17,156 nucleotides of DNA from an uncultured Collinsella sp. (GCA_902489955.1 CABUBY010000024.1:1-17156); one strand, 5' to 3'; positions 1 through 6,598 are shown, numbered from the stretch's first letter. Notes: generated from the sequence alone by a model not told the origin. Made by a program: numbers and translations.

Positions 1-431
1 GCTTTACCGCGCCGGTTGATTGCGATGCCGTGGTCGAGACTATGCGCGGGCATTTTTTGGGCCGTGTCATTACCCAAGGTTCGCCCCAGCCCAACACGGG
101 CGTGCCGGGCATTATCGCTGGCTATGGCAGGGAGCGCGTTATCCACAGCCCCGCCGCCGGCGTGTTTAGGTCCGACCGCGCGATCGGCGACATCGTGAAT
201 GCTGGCGATGTGATCGGGTATGCGGGTGATACTCCCATGGTCACGCAGATTGACGGCTGTCTGCGCGGGCTTTTGGCGAACGGCGTGCAGGTGACTGAGG
301 GCTTTAAATGCGCCGATGTCGATCCGCGCGGCGATGCCAGCTATATCAACTACATTTCGGACAAGGCGACGTCGGTCGGCGGCGGCGTGCTCGAGGCACT
401 CGCTATGCTCACCGATATCTTTAGAGGATAG
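1..431 (+). CDS. yqeB: Selenium-dependent molybdenum hydroxylase system protein, YqeB/EF2563 family (3' part only)
   Basis: This is the C-terminal 142 residues of a gene that begins before the window; the first full codon is at position 3 and the stop is TAG 429-431. Seen: no stop codon upstream in this frame, then a stretch with HSPAAGVFRSD followed by a Gly-Asp-Ile-Val/Ala-Gly-Asp-Val pattern, typical of a lipoyl/biotinyl-like half-barrel. Further on are LRGLLANGVQV and CADVDPRGD, which resemble the conserved 'LRGLI..G..V..G.K.gDiDPR' end of the YqeB/EF2563 family. Known of the family: it occurs with selenium-dependent molybdenum hydroxylases and their maturation genes, and its exact biochemical role is unsettled. 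Neighbour: xdhC starts only 9 bases after the stop, so the two are probably co-transcribed. The N-terminal Rossmann-like half is not visible. The family call is fairly confident; an actual selenium dependence is inference. Confidence 0.8.
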   Translation, partial: FTAPVDCDAVVETMRGHFLGRVITQGSPQPNTGVPGIIAGYGRERVIHSPAAGVFRSDRAIGDIVNAGDVIGYAGDTPMVTQIDGCLRGLLANGVQVTEGFKCADVDPRGDASYINYISDKATSVGGGVLEALAMLTDIFRG

Positions 432-440
432 AAGGCGGCA

Positions 441-1484
441 ATGGAAAAGCTCGATGTTGTGAATGCGGCGCTTGCCGACCTGCGTGCTGGCGAGACGTGC
501 GAGCTCGTGGTCGTGGCCGGCACGGCGGGGTCGTCGCCGCGCGGCGTGGGCGCCTGGATGGCCGTCTTTGCCGACGGCAGCCAGGCGGGCACTATCGGCG
601 GCGGCAAGATTGAGCTCTTTGCGCTGGATGAGGCGCGCGAACTCCTGAGCGCGGGACAGTCGCGTCTGGTCCGCTACACCATGGGCGGCGAGAACTCCGA
701 TACCGGCATGATCTGCGGCGGAGCCATCTGCCTGTGCTATCTGCATCTGGATGCGACCCAGGCACCGTTGTTCCGGGAAATTGCCGACGTCTTGGTCTAT
801 CGGCGCATCGGCGACTTCGTCATCGACTTTGAGCCGTTTATCGCGAGCGCGCTCGAGGGCGATGTGGCCGAGTACCATGGCGAGGCATCGCGCCATACCA
901 TTGCGGGCTGCCCCGGGCTTTCACTGGTGGAGGAGGGGAGTAACGTTACCTACACCAACGCTGCCTCTGAGATTCCCGCGGCGCACATCGAGACGCTCTG
1001 CCCCGAGGGCCTGACCTACATCTTTGGCTGCGGACACGTGGGCGTCGCGACGGCGCGCGTGCTCACGGCGGCGGGCTTTGCCGTCGTGGCCTGCGATGAC
1101 CGCCCCGGCACGTTGACGCCCGAATGGGTGCCCGGTGTCTACGATCGTCGCCTGGTCGATTACAAGAACCTGAGCGAGCTGTGCCCCATCGGCCCGCGCG
1201 ACCTGGTGGTCGTCGCCACGGCGGGTCACAAGTCCGATATCGACGTGGTGATTCAGGCCATGCGCGCCAAGCCTGCCTACCTGGGCTGTCTGGGCTCGCG
1301 CCGCAAGACGGCCTTTGTGCGTGCCCGCCTGGAGCAGGAAGGCTTTACGCAGGACCAGATCGACGAGCTGCACCTTCCGATCGGCGTTGCCATCGAGGCC
1401 GAGGACCCCGAGGAGATCGCCATCTCCATCGCCGCCGAGATGATCCACCTGCGCCGCACCAAACTCGTCCCCCGCAAGCGCTAA
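441..1484 (+). CDS. xdhC: XdhC/CoxI-family molybdenum hydroxylase maturation protein
   Basis: A 347-residue protein. XdhC-family proteins bind molybdenum cofactor, help install its terminal sulfur and insert it into xanthine dehydrogenase-type enzymes in the cytoplasm. Seen: an N-terminal XdhC_CoxI domain with TAGSSPRGVGA (residues 28-38), GGGKIE (53-58) and a CGG motif (92-94). A C-terminal Rossmann domain follows, with FGCGHVG (195-201), an acidic CDDRPG (218-223), LGCLGSRRK (281-289) and a PEEIAISIAAEMI end. The length is normal for the two-domain form. The start ATG follows the yqeB stop by 9 bases; the purine-rich 'agaggatagaagg' upstream can supply the ribosome site. The hydroxylase it serves is not in the window. 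Pairing with the YqeB-family gene suggests a selenium-dependent purine hydroxylase or similar; that substrate assignment is inference. Confidence 0.9.
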   Translation: MEKLDVVNAALADLRAGETCELVVVAGTAGSSPRGVGAWMAVFADGSQAGTIGGGKIELFALDEARELLSAGQSRLVRYTMGGENSDTGMICGGAICLCYLHLDATQAPLFREIADVLVYRRIGDFVIDFEPFIASALEGDVAEYHGEASRHTIAGCPGLSLVEEGSNVTYTNAASEIPAAHIETLCPEGLTYIFGCGHVGVATARVLTAAGFAVVACDDRPGTLTPEWVPGVYDRRLVDYKNLSELCPIGPRDLVVVATAGHKSDIDVVIQAMRAKPAYLGCLGSRRKTAFVRARLEQEGFTQDQIDELHLPIGVAIEAEDPEEIAISIAAEMIHLRRTKLVPRKR

Positions 1485-1501
1485 TCGCATCCCCACCAAT
1501 A

Positions 1502-1568
1502 AGTTGCGGTGAAATACGGACTGTTTAAGCCTGTTAGGCCGCCAAACAGTCCCTATTTCACCGCAACT
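1502..1568. repeat. Large near-perfect inverted repeat (25-bp arms), possible terminator or dispersed palindromic element
   Basis: Left arm 1502-1526 begins agttgcggtgaaata and right arm 1544-1568 is its reverse complement with one mismatch (C at 1517 against C at 1553). The 17-base centre contains a second small hairpin, gcct-gtt-aggc (1529-1539). Five T residues (1571-1575) follow two bases after the right arm, so the RNA from the xdhC side could act as an intrinsic terminator. The stem is longer and more AT-containing than an ordinary terminator, and its symmetric form also fits a small palindromic repeat element. No second copy is in this window. Confidence 0.75.
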
Positions 1569-1629
1569 GCTTTTTGGGATCCATTTGTGCGGGGGAGTTG
1601 TGGAGTTGTGCAGGCAGACGAGGTTTTTC

Positions 1630-1658
1630 TGGAAATACGCTCCCGATGCGCGTATAGT
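1630..1658 (+). promoter_or_regulatory. Candidate sigma-70-type promoter for the rplE-rplQ cluster
   Basis: TGGAAA (1630-1635, 4/6 to TTGACA), a 17-base spacer, then TATAGT (1653-1658, 5/6 to TATAAT). It is the best promoter-like pair in the 311-base gap before rplE. Transcription would start near 1665, leaving a leader of about 130 bases. The rest of the gap (about 1576-1629 and 1665-1780) shows no ORF worth calling and no remnant of rplX that I can recognise. Inferred from hexamers and position only. Confidence 0.45.
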
Positions 1659-1795
1659 ACCGATTGTTTTGTCGGCTCCTGCTGCGTCGAGTCCAAACCG
1701 CAAAATGCCATGAGCGGCGCGGATGCAGCCAGGAGGCACGAGGACAACCCATCGTGGCCACGCCCCGTGCTTAAAACCCCAAGAAGGAGTGAACA

Positions 1796-2353
1796 ATGGC
1801 AGAAGAGAAGTATGTGCCGCGTCTGAAGACCAAGTACAACAACGAGGTCAAGCAGCAGCTTCAGGACAAGTTCCAGTACGAGAACGTCATGATGATCCCC
1901 AAGTTTGAGAAGATCGTCGTGAACATGGGTGTCGGCGAGGCCGCTACCGATTCCAAGGCCATCGACGGTGCCGTGCGCGACCTGCGCGCCATCACCGGCC
2001 AGCAGCCGATGATCACCCGTGCCCGCAAGTCCATCGCTACCTTCCGCCTGCGCGCTGGTATGCCGATCGGCTGCAAGGTTACCCTGCGTGGCGACCGTAT
2101 GTGGGAGTTCTTCGATCGTCTGACCTCCGTCGCGATCCCCCGTATCCGCGACTTCCGTGGCATTTCCGCCAAGAGCTTCGACGGCCGTGGTAACTTCTCC
2201 ATGGGCGTCACCGAGCAGCTCATCTTCCCCGAGATCGACTTCGACTCCGTCGATCACCAGCGCGGTATGGACATCACTTTCGTGACCACCGCCAATACCG
2301 ATGAGGAGGCCAAGGCCCTTCTGGACGCCTTCGGTTTCCCGTTCAAGAAATAG
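1796..2353 (+). CDS. rplE: 50S ribosomal protein L5
   Basis: A 185-residue protein, normal L5 length. L5 binds 5S rRNA in the large-subunit central protuberance and contacts the P-site tRNA region and S13. Seen: the family N-terminus PRLKTKYNNEV, PKFEKIVVNMGVGEA (about residues 36-50), the ITGQQPMITRARKSIATFRLR segment (about 67-87), GMPIGCKVTLRG, and FDGRGNFSMGV with the terminal DEEAKALLDAFGFPF. AAGGAG (1784-1789) lies 6 bases before the ATG. It is normally the third gene of the spc operon after rplN and rplX; here it is first, after a 311-base gap behind xdhC, which is unusual. A strong hairpin follows it. Confidence 0.98.
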   Translation: MAEEKYVPRLKTKYNNEVKQQLQDKFQYENVMMIPKFEKIVVNMGVGEAATDSKAIDGAVRDLRAITGQQPMITRARKSIATFRLRAGMPIGCKVTLRGDRMWEFFDRLTSVAIPRIRDFRGISAKSFDGRGNFSMGVTEQLIFPEIDFDSVDHQRGMDITFVTTANTDEEAKALLDAFGFPFKK

Positions 2354-2368
2354 GTTCACCTGCCCTAT

Positions 2369-2398
2369 AAGCGCCGTTCCCACAAGGGGGCGGCGCTT
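2369..2398 (+). other. Strong intergenic RNA hairpin between rplE and rpsZ
   Basis: The arms aagcgccgttccc (2369-2381) and gggggcggcgctt (2386-2398) pair over 13 positions (two of them G-U) around the loop acaa. No T-run follows, so it is not a standard intrinsic terminator. It could be an RNA processing or stability element, a partial attenuator, or a ribosomal-protein binding site. Confidence 0.7.
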
Positions 2399-2432
2399 GG
2401 GGCGAACAATACTCTATGTGAGGAGGATATAA

Positions 2433-2618
2433 GTGGCTAAGACATCGATGATCGTCAAGTGCAATCGCAAGCAGAAGTTCTCTACTCGTGAGTACACGCG
2501 CTGCCAGCGCTGCGGCCGTCCGCACTCTGTGTACCGCAAGTTCGGCCTGTGCCGTGTCTGCTTCCGCGAGCTTGCACTCAAGGGCGAGCTTCCCGGCGTT
2601 AAGAAGGCCAGCTGGTAA
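2433..2618 (+). CDS. rpsZ: 30S ribosomal protein S14, zinc-binding type Z
   Basis: A 61-residue protein, the length of the short zinc-type S14 (the long Zn-free type is about 90-100). S14 sits in the head of the small subunit. Seen: a zinc ribbon from C24-x2-C27 and C40-x2-C43, framed by YTRCQRCGRPHSVYRKFGLCRVCFRELA, and the family C-terminus LPGVKKASW. The start is GTG 2433 (MAKTSMIVK), set by GAGGAGG at 2421-2427 upstream; no better ATG exists in frame. It sits between rplE and rpsH, the standard spc position. Many Actinobacteria also carry a Zn-free paralogue elsewhere; that cannot be seen here. Also written rpsN. Confidence 0.97.
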   Translation: MAKTSMIVKCNRKQKFSTREYTRCQRCGRPHSVYRKFGLCRVCFRELALKGELPGVKKASW

Positions 2619-2673
2619 GTCACTACCAGCGTTTCAAGCATCAGTTTGGAACAGGGAAAACGCGCTAAAAAGG

Positions 2674-2696
2674 CTTTGCCGTTAAGGGCGGCGAAG
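2674..2696 (+). other. Small hairpin in the rpsZ-rpsH gap
   Basis: ctttgccg (2674-2681) and cggcgaag (2689-2696) pair over 8 positions with one G-U, loop ttaaggg. It lies about 40 bases ahead of the rpsH start in a 119-base gap that otherwise shows no ORF. Function unknown; no T-run follows. Confidence 0.4.
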
Positions 2697-2737
2697 AACC
2701 AAGAGCACGTGTTCATCAAGAACGAAGGAGAATCTGT

Positions 2738-3136
2738 ATGAACCTTACAGACCCGATCGCAGATATGCTTACGCGCATCCGTAACGCTAACTCTGTGAAC
2801 AAGGCCACGGTCTCCATGCCGAGCAGCAAGAAGCTCGTCGAGATCGCTCGTGTTCTGCACGAGGAGGGCTACATCGAGGGCTACGATGTCGAGGACACCG
2901 TTCCCCAGAAGACTCTGCACATCACGCTTAAGTATGGTCCCAAGAAGGCTAAGGTCATCAACGGCATCCGCCGCATTTCCAAGCCGGGCCTGCGTAAGTA
3001 CACCGGCGTTGCCGACATGCCCCGCGTCCGCGGTGGCCTTGGTACCGCCATTATTTCCACCAGCCATGGCGTCATGACCGACCGCGATGCTCGCAAGCAC
3101 AACGTCGGCGGCGAGATCATCGCTTACGTCTGGTAA
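2738..3136 (+). CDS. rpsH: 30S ribosomal protein S8
   Basis: A 132-residue protein, normal length. S8 is an early-assembly protein that binds helix 21 of 16S rRNA; in E. coli it also represses translation of the spc mRNA. Seen: N-terminus MNLTDPIADMLTRIRNAN, the SSKKLVEIARVLHEEGYI segment (about 29-46), ISKPGLRKYTG (about 81-91) and the highly conserved rRNA-binding C-terminus GVMTDRDARKHNVGGEIIAYVW with its ISTSHG lead-in. AAGGAGA lies 6-12 bases before the ATG. The upstream gap of 119 bases is longer than others in this cluster and holds a small hairpin (2674-2696). Confidence 0.98.
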   Translation: MNLTDPIADMLTRIRNANSVNKATVSMPSSKKLVEIARVLHEEGYIEGYDVEDTVPQKTLHITLKYGPKKAKVINGIRRISKPGLRKYTGVADMPRVRGGLGTAIISTSHGVMTDRDARKHNVGGEIIAYVW

Positions 3137-3169
3137 TTCGCTCGGTAGGTAGAAGGAAAGGAGATCACC

Positions 3170-3706
3170 GTGTCTCGTATCGGTAATAAGCCTGTCCAGA
3201 TTCCCGCCGGAGTCGAAGTGGCAGTCAACGGCAACAACGTTGTCGTCAAGGGCCCCAAGGGCCAGCTCGAGCTCGATGTCTTTGAGAAGCTCGCTATCAA
3301 CGTCGAGGACAACGTCCTCACCGTTTCCCGTCCCGACGACGAGCGTGAGACCCGTGCCCGCCACGGCCTCACCCGCGCCCTCATCCACAACATGGTTGTT
3401 GGCGTTTCCGAGGGCTTCGAGAAGAAGCTCGAGCTCGCCGGCGTCGGTTACCGCGTGCAGCAGAAGGGCAAGAACCTCGAGTTCTCCCTGGGCTTCTCGC
3501 ACCCCGTGATCGTCGAGGCTCCCGAGGGCATCACCTTCGAGGTTCCCGACAACACCCACGTGAACGTCAAGGGTATCAACAAGCAGCAGGTCGGTCAGAT
3601 CGCCGCTGAGATCCGCGGCCATCGTCCTCCCGAGCCTTACAAGGGCAAGGGTATCCACTACGTTGGCGAGCACATCCGCCGCAAGCTGGGTAAGGCCGCC
3701 AAGTAG
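3170..3706 (+). CDS. rplF: 50S ribosomal protein L6
   Basis: A 178-residue protein, normal length. L6 lies near the factor-binding stalk base and contacts the sarcin-ricin loop region. Seen: N-terminus MSRIGNKPVQIPAGV, the repeated alpha/beta domain structure with VVKGPKGQLE (about 26-35), ELAGVGYRVQQKGKNLEFSLGFSHPV (about 91-116), and the signature region KQQVGQIAAEIRGHRPPEPYKGKGIHY (about 138-164). The start is GTG 3170, preceded by AAAGGAG at 3157-3163; the encoded N-terminus matches the family exactly, so GTG is firmly chosen. Followed by a 75-base gap with a perfect 8-bp hairpin before rplR. Confidence 0.98.
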   Translation: MSRIGNKPVQIPAGVEVAVNGNNVVVKGPKGQLELDVFEKLAINVEDNVLTVSRPDDERETRARHGLTRALIHNMVVGVSEGFEKKLELAGVGYRVQQKGKNLEFSLGFSHPVIVEAPEGITFEVPDNTHVNVKGINKQQVGQIAAEIRGHRPPEPYKGKGIHYVGEHIRRKLGKAAK

Positions 3707-3731
3707 TCGTAACCGACTCACTCGCATAAGA

Positions 3732-3753
3732 CCAGCACCCCGTCAGGTGCTGG
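3732..3753 (+). other. Perfect 8-bp hairpin between rplF and rplR
   Basis: ccagcacc (3732-3739) and ggtgctgg (3746-3753) with loop ccgtca. A short T-run (3765-3769) starts 11 bases later, too far for a standard terminator, and it abuts the AGGAG of rplR. Possible processing or partial attenuation site. Confidence 0.55.
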
Positions 3754-3781
3754 CAAGATCAACCTTTTTAGGAGTTTACGT

Positions 3782-4150
3782 ATGAACAAGCATAAGGCGA
3801 AGCTGGAAGGCCTCAAGCGTCGTCAGCGTCGTGTTCGCGGCAAGGTCTCGGGTACCTCCGAGCGTCCGCGTCTTCGCGTGACCCGTACTAACGCCAACAT
3901 CTATGCCCAGATCATCGACGACAGCAAGGGCTCCAGCCTGACGCTCGTCTCTGCCTCGACCCTCGAGGCCGAGTTCAAGGGCACCCACACCTCGAACAAG
4001 GAGGCTGCGGAGAAGGTCGGTCAGCTCGTTGGCAAGCGCGCCATCGAGGCCGGCATCACCAAGGTCGCCTTCGATCGCGGTGGCCGTATCTACCATGGCC
4101 GCGTCAAGGCCCTCGCCGACGGTGCTCGTGCCGCCGGTCTCGAGTTCTAG
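3782..4150 (+). CDS. rplR: 50S ribosomal protein L18
   Basis: A 122-residue protein, normal length. L18 is one of the 5S rRNA binding proteins and mediates its attachment to 23S rRNA together with L5. Seen: a basic, flexible N-terminus (KHKAKLEGLKRRQRRVRGKV), SGTSERPRLRVTRTNANIYAQIIDD (about 22-46), ASTLEAEFK, AAEKVGQLVGKRAIEAGITKVAFDRGG and the end YHGRVKALADGARAAGLEF, all hallmarks of the family. AGGAG lies 7 bases before the ATG. rpsE starts 14 bases after its stop, and the sequence just after the stop supplies the ribosome site for rpsE, suggesting coupled translation. Confidence 0.98.
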   Translation: MNKHKAKLEGLKRRQRRVRGKVSGTSERPRLRVTRTNANIYAQIIDDSKGSSLTLVSASTLEAEFKGTHTSNKEAAEKVGQLVGKRAIEAGITKVAFDRGGRIYHGRVKALADGARAAGLEF

Positions 4151-4164
4151 GAGGTATGTAGCAC

Positions 4165-4689
4165 ATGGCTCGTAATCAGAAGCAGCAGCGCGAGGCCTCC
4201 GAGTTCGAGGAGCGCGTCGTTTACATCAACCGCGTGTCGAAGACCGTCAAGGGTGGTCGTCGCATGAGCCTCGTCGCTCTCGTCGTCGTTGGCGACGGCA
4301 AGGGCAACGTCGGCGTTGGCATGGGCAAGTCCGCTGAGGTGCCCATGGCCATCTCCAAGGCATCTCTCGATGCCAAGAAGAACATGTTCCACGTGCCGGT
4401 GACCGAGCAGGGCACCATCCCGCACGAGGTTCTCGGCCACTTTGGTGCCGGCCGCATCATCATCAAGCCCGCTGTCGAGGGTACCGGCGTTATCGCCGGC
4501 GGCGCTGTGCGTCCCCTCTTTGAGCTTGCTGGCATCAAGAACGTCCTGTCCAAGTCCCTCGGTACCGACAACGGCCTCAACATCATCAAGGCTGCCGTCG
4601 AGGGCCTCAAGGAGCTCTCCAGCCCTGAGGACGTCGCGGCTCGCCGTGGCCTGACGGTCTCCGAGATGTTCGTCGGTAAGGAGAACTAA
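4165..4689 (+). CDS. rpsE: 30S ribosomal protein S5
   Basis: A 174-residue protein, usual length. S5 lies at the mRNA entry site and, with S4 and S12, influences decoding accuracy. Seen: the N-terminal double-stranded-RNA-binding-like domain with EERVVYINRVSKTVKGGRRMSLVALVVVGDGKGNVG (about residues 15-50), GMGKSAEVPMAISKA, and the C-terminal domain with GTGVIAGGAVRPLFELAGIKNVLSKSLGT (about 111-139). GGAGG right after the rplR stop serves as ribosome site. It ends 2 bases before rpmD, so translation is likely coupled. Confidence 0.98.
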   Translation: MARNQKQQREASEFEERVVYINRVSKTVKGGRRMSLVALVVVGDGKGNVGVGMGKSAEVPMAISKASLDAKKNMFHVPVTEQGTIPHEVLGHFGAGRIIIKPAVEGTGVIAGGAVRPLFELAGIKNVLSKSLGTDNGLNIIKAAVEGLKELSSPEDVAARRGLTVSEMFVGKEN

Positions 4690-4691
4690 GC

Positions 4692-4874
4692 ATGGCTGAC
4701 ACCATCAAGATCAAGCAGGTCCGCAGCACCAACGGTTGCAAGCAGGACCAGGTCCGTACTGTCCGTGCCCTCGGTCTCCACAGGATCCGCGAGGTTCGCG
4801 AGATTGCTGACAACGAGTCCGTCCGCGGCATGATCTTCAAGGTCAAGCACCTTGTCGAGATTGTAGAGGAGTAG
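4692..4874 (+). CDS. rpmD: 50S ribosomal protein L30
   Basis: A 60-residue protein, normal for bacterial L30. Seen: KIKQVRSTNGCKQDQVRTVRALGL (about 6-29), then HRIREVREIADNESVRGMIFKVKHLVEI, matching the single-domain L30 fold and its conserved 'LGLrki...V.d.....GMi.kV.hLV' pattern. The ATG is 2 bases after the rpsE stop and uses the AAGGAG inside the end of rpsE (4678-4683). rplO begins 3 bases after its stop. L30 is a peripheral large-subunit protein and is dispensable in some lineages. Confidence 0.97.
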   Translation: MADTIKIKQVRSTNGCKQDQVRTVRALGLHRIREVREIADNESVRGMIFKVKHLVEIVEE

Positions 4875-4877
4875 CAA

Positions 4878-5318
4878 ATGCAGCTTCACGATCTTACTCC
4901 CGCGCCCGGTTCCACCAAGAACCGCAAGCGCGTCGGCCGTGGCAATTCTTCGGGTCACGGCACCACTTCTGGCCGCGGTCAGAAGGGCCAGGGTTCCCGC
5001 TCTGGCGGCACCAAGGGTGCCGGCTTCGAGGGTGGCCAGACTCCGCTGGCTATGCGCCTGCCCAAGCTTCCGGGCTTCCGTAACCCCCGTCGTATCGAGT
5101 ACACCGCTGTTAACGTTGAGCGTCTCGAGCGTAAGTTCGAGGACGGCGCTGTGATCGACGGTGCCGCTCTTAAGGCCGCTCGCATCACCAAGAGCGAGTT
5201 CGAGCCCGTCAAGGTGCTCGGCAATGGTGAGCTCACCAAGAAGTTCACGGTCAAGGTCGACGCTTCTGCGCAGGCCAAGATCGAGGCCGCCGGCGGAAAG
5301 GTCGAGCTGCCGTGCTAA
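4878..5318 (+). CDS. rplO: 50S ribosomal protein L15
   Basis: A 146-residue protein, usual length. L15 is a late-assembly large-subunit protein with a long basic extension threaded into 23S rRNA. Seen: LHDLTPAPGSTKNRKRVGRGNSSGHG (about 3-28), a Gly/Arg/Lys-rich segment with RGQKGQGSRSGG, GFEGGQTPLAMRLPKLPGFRN (about 50-70) and a C-terminal L18e/L15-type domain ending with EAAGGKVELPC. GAGGAG upstream is inside the end of rpmD. Its last codons overlap the secY GTG start by 7 bases, a tight coupling of ribosomal protein and translocon genes. Confidence 0.98.
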   Translation: MQLHDLTPAPGSTKNRKRVGRGNSSGHGTTSGRGQKGQGSRSGGTKGAGFEGGQTPLAMRLPKLPGFRNPRRIEYTAVNVERLERKFEDGAVIDGAALKAARITKSEFEPVKVLGNGELTKKFTVKVDASAQAKIEAAGGKVELPC

Positions 5319-6598
5319 ATGGTCTTAAGAATGCTTTCCGCATCAAAGAATTGCGCGAAAAGATTCTTTTTACCATAGCTATGCTCGTCGTGTACCGCAT
5401 TGGTGCGCACGTTCCTGTGCCCGGCATTCCCTTCCAGGGGATGCTGGGCCTTTTCTCGACCGATAACAATTCGGTCGCCGCAGGTGCTATGGCCCTCCTG
5501 AATCTTTTCTCTGGCGGCGCGTTGAGCTATGTGTCGGTGTTTTCGCTGGGCATCATGCCTTACATCACCAGCTCGATCATCCTCCAGATGCTCCAGGCCG
5601 TCGTGCCTTCCCTGCATGAGCTTGCCCGCGAGGGCGAGGTCGGTCAGACCAAGATTACGCAGTATTCGCGTTACCTCACCTTGGCTCTGGCAATCCTCAA
5701 CTCCGTGGGTTACCTCTTCCTCTTTAAGAGCTTCGGCATCAGCTTCAATGGCGCCGGCGCTCCCGAGATCATCTTCGACCTCATGATTGTCGGTACGCTC
5801 ACCGCGGGCGCCATGCTGATCATGTGGATTGGTGAGCTCATCACCCAGCGCGGTATCGGCAATGGCATGTCGCTGATCATCTTTGCGAACATCATGGCCG
5901 GTCTGCCGCAGGCTATCTTCTCCAGCACTGAGGGCAATGCCGGTGGCATCATCACCATGGTGATCATCTGCGCCATCATTCTGCTGGTTATCCCGCTGAT
6001 TGTTTTCCTTGAGCGCGGCCAGCGCCGCATCCCGGTCTCCTACGCCAAGCGCGTCGTGGGCCGTCGCATGATGGGTGGCCAGACCACCTACCTGCCCATC
6101 AAGGTCAACACCGCGGGTGTCGTGCCGATCATCTTCGCTTCGGCGCTGCTGTACTTCCCGGCTCAGATTGCCGTGTTCTTCCCCGGCATCGGCTGGATTC
6201 AGGCAGTTGCCTCCGCGCTTTCGACCGGTTGGCTCAACTGGGTGCTTAACGTTGTCCTCATCGTGTTCTTCGCGTACTTCTACACCTCCATGGTGTTCAA
6301 CCCCGATGACACGGCCGATAACCTTAAGAAGCAGGGCGGCTTTATTCCGGGCGTCCGTCCGGGTAGGGCTACCGCGGCCTACATCAAGAACGCGCTTAAC
6401 AAGATCACGCTTCCCAGCGCTGTCTTTTTGGCGCTCATCGCCATCGTGCCTTCGATCATCTTCTCCTTCACGGGTAACCATCTGATCCAGGCATTTGGCG
6501 GCACGTCCATCCTCATCATGGTCGGCGTCGTGCTCGACACGGTCGATAAGCTCGAAGGCCAGATCAAGATGTATGATTACGATGGATTCTTTAAATAG
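5312..6598 (+). CDS. secY: Preprotein translocase subunit SecY
   Basis: A 428-residue multi-pass membrane protein, normal length. SecY forms the protein-conducting channel in the cytoplasmic membrane with SecE and SecG and receives SecA or the ribosome. Seen: N-terminus MLNGLKNAFRIKELREKILFT, first membrane span followed by GAHVPVPG (about 32-39), ten hydrophobic spans, the cytoplasmic loop ERGQRRIPVSYAKRVVGRR (about 235-253), PIKVNTAGVVPIIFASALL (about 262-280), and the ribosome/SecA-contacting loop near KKQGGFIPGVRPGRAT (about 340-355). The GTG at 5312 lies inside the end of rplO in a different frame; the encoded N-terminus fits the family and GGAAAGG at 5295-5301 is the ribosome site. The ATG at 5319 is out of frame. 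Confidence 0.98.
   Translation: MLNGLKNAFRIKELREKILFTIAMLVVYRIGAHVPVPGIPFQGMLGLFSTDNNSVAAGAMALLNLFSGGALSYVSVFSLGIMPYITSSIILQMLQAVVPSLHELAREGEVGQTKITQYSRYLTLALAILNSVGYLFLFKSFGISFNGAGAPEIIFDLMIVGTLTAGAMLIMWIGELITQRGIGNGMSLIIFANIMAGLPQAIFSSTEGNAGGIITMVIICAIILLVIPLIVFLERGQRRIPVSYAKRVVGRRMMGGQTTYLPIKVNTAGVVPIIFASALLYFPAQIAVFFPGIGWIQAVASALSTGWLNWVLNVVLIVFFAYFYTSMVFNPDDTADNLKKQGGFIPGVRPGRATAAYIKNALNKITLPSAVFLALIAIVPSIIFSFTGNHLIQAFGGTSILIMVGVVLDTVDKLEGQIKMYDYDGFFK

Noticed and set aside
1553..2383. A 276-codon minus-strand frame spanning the gap and rplE
   Set aside because: Mostly antisense to rplE; the part in the gap has no recognisable protein character.
2646..2671. TTGGAA/TAAAAA as an internal promoter before rpsH
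   Set aside because: The spacer would be only 14 bases, too short for a normal promoter.
2414..3727. A 437-codon open frame on the minus strand over rpsZ, rpsH and rplF
   Set aside because: It is fully antisense to three certain ribosomal genes, and its Leu/Val/Asp/Gly-rich composition is what reversed codon-biased high-GC genes produce.
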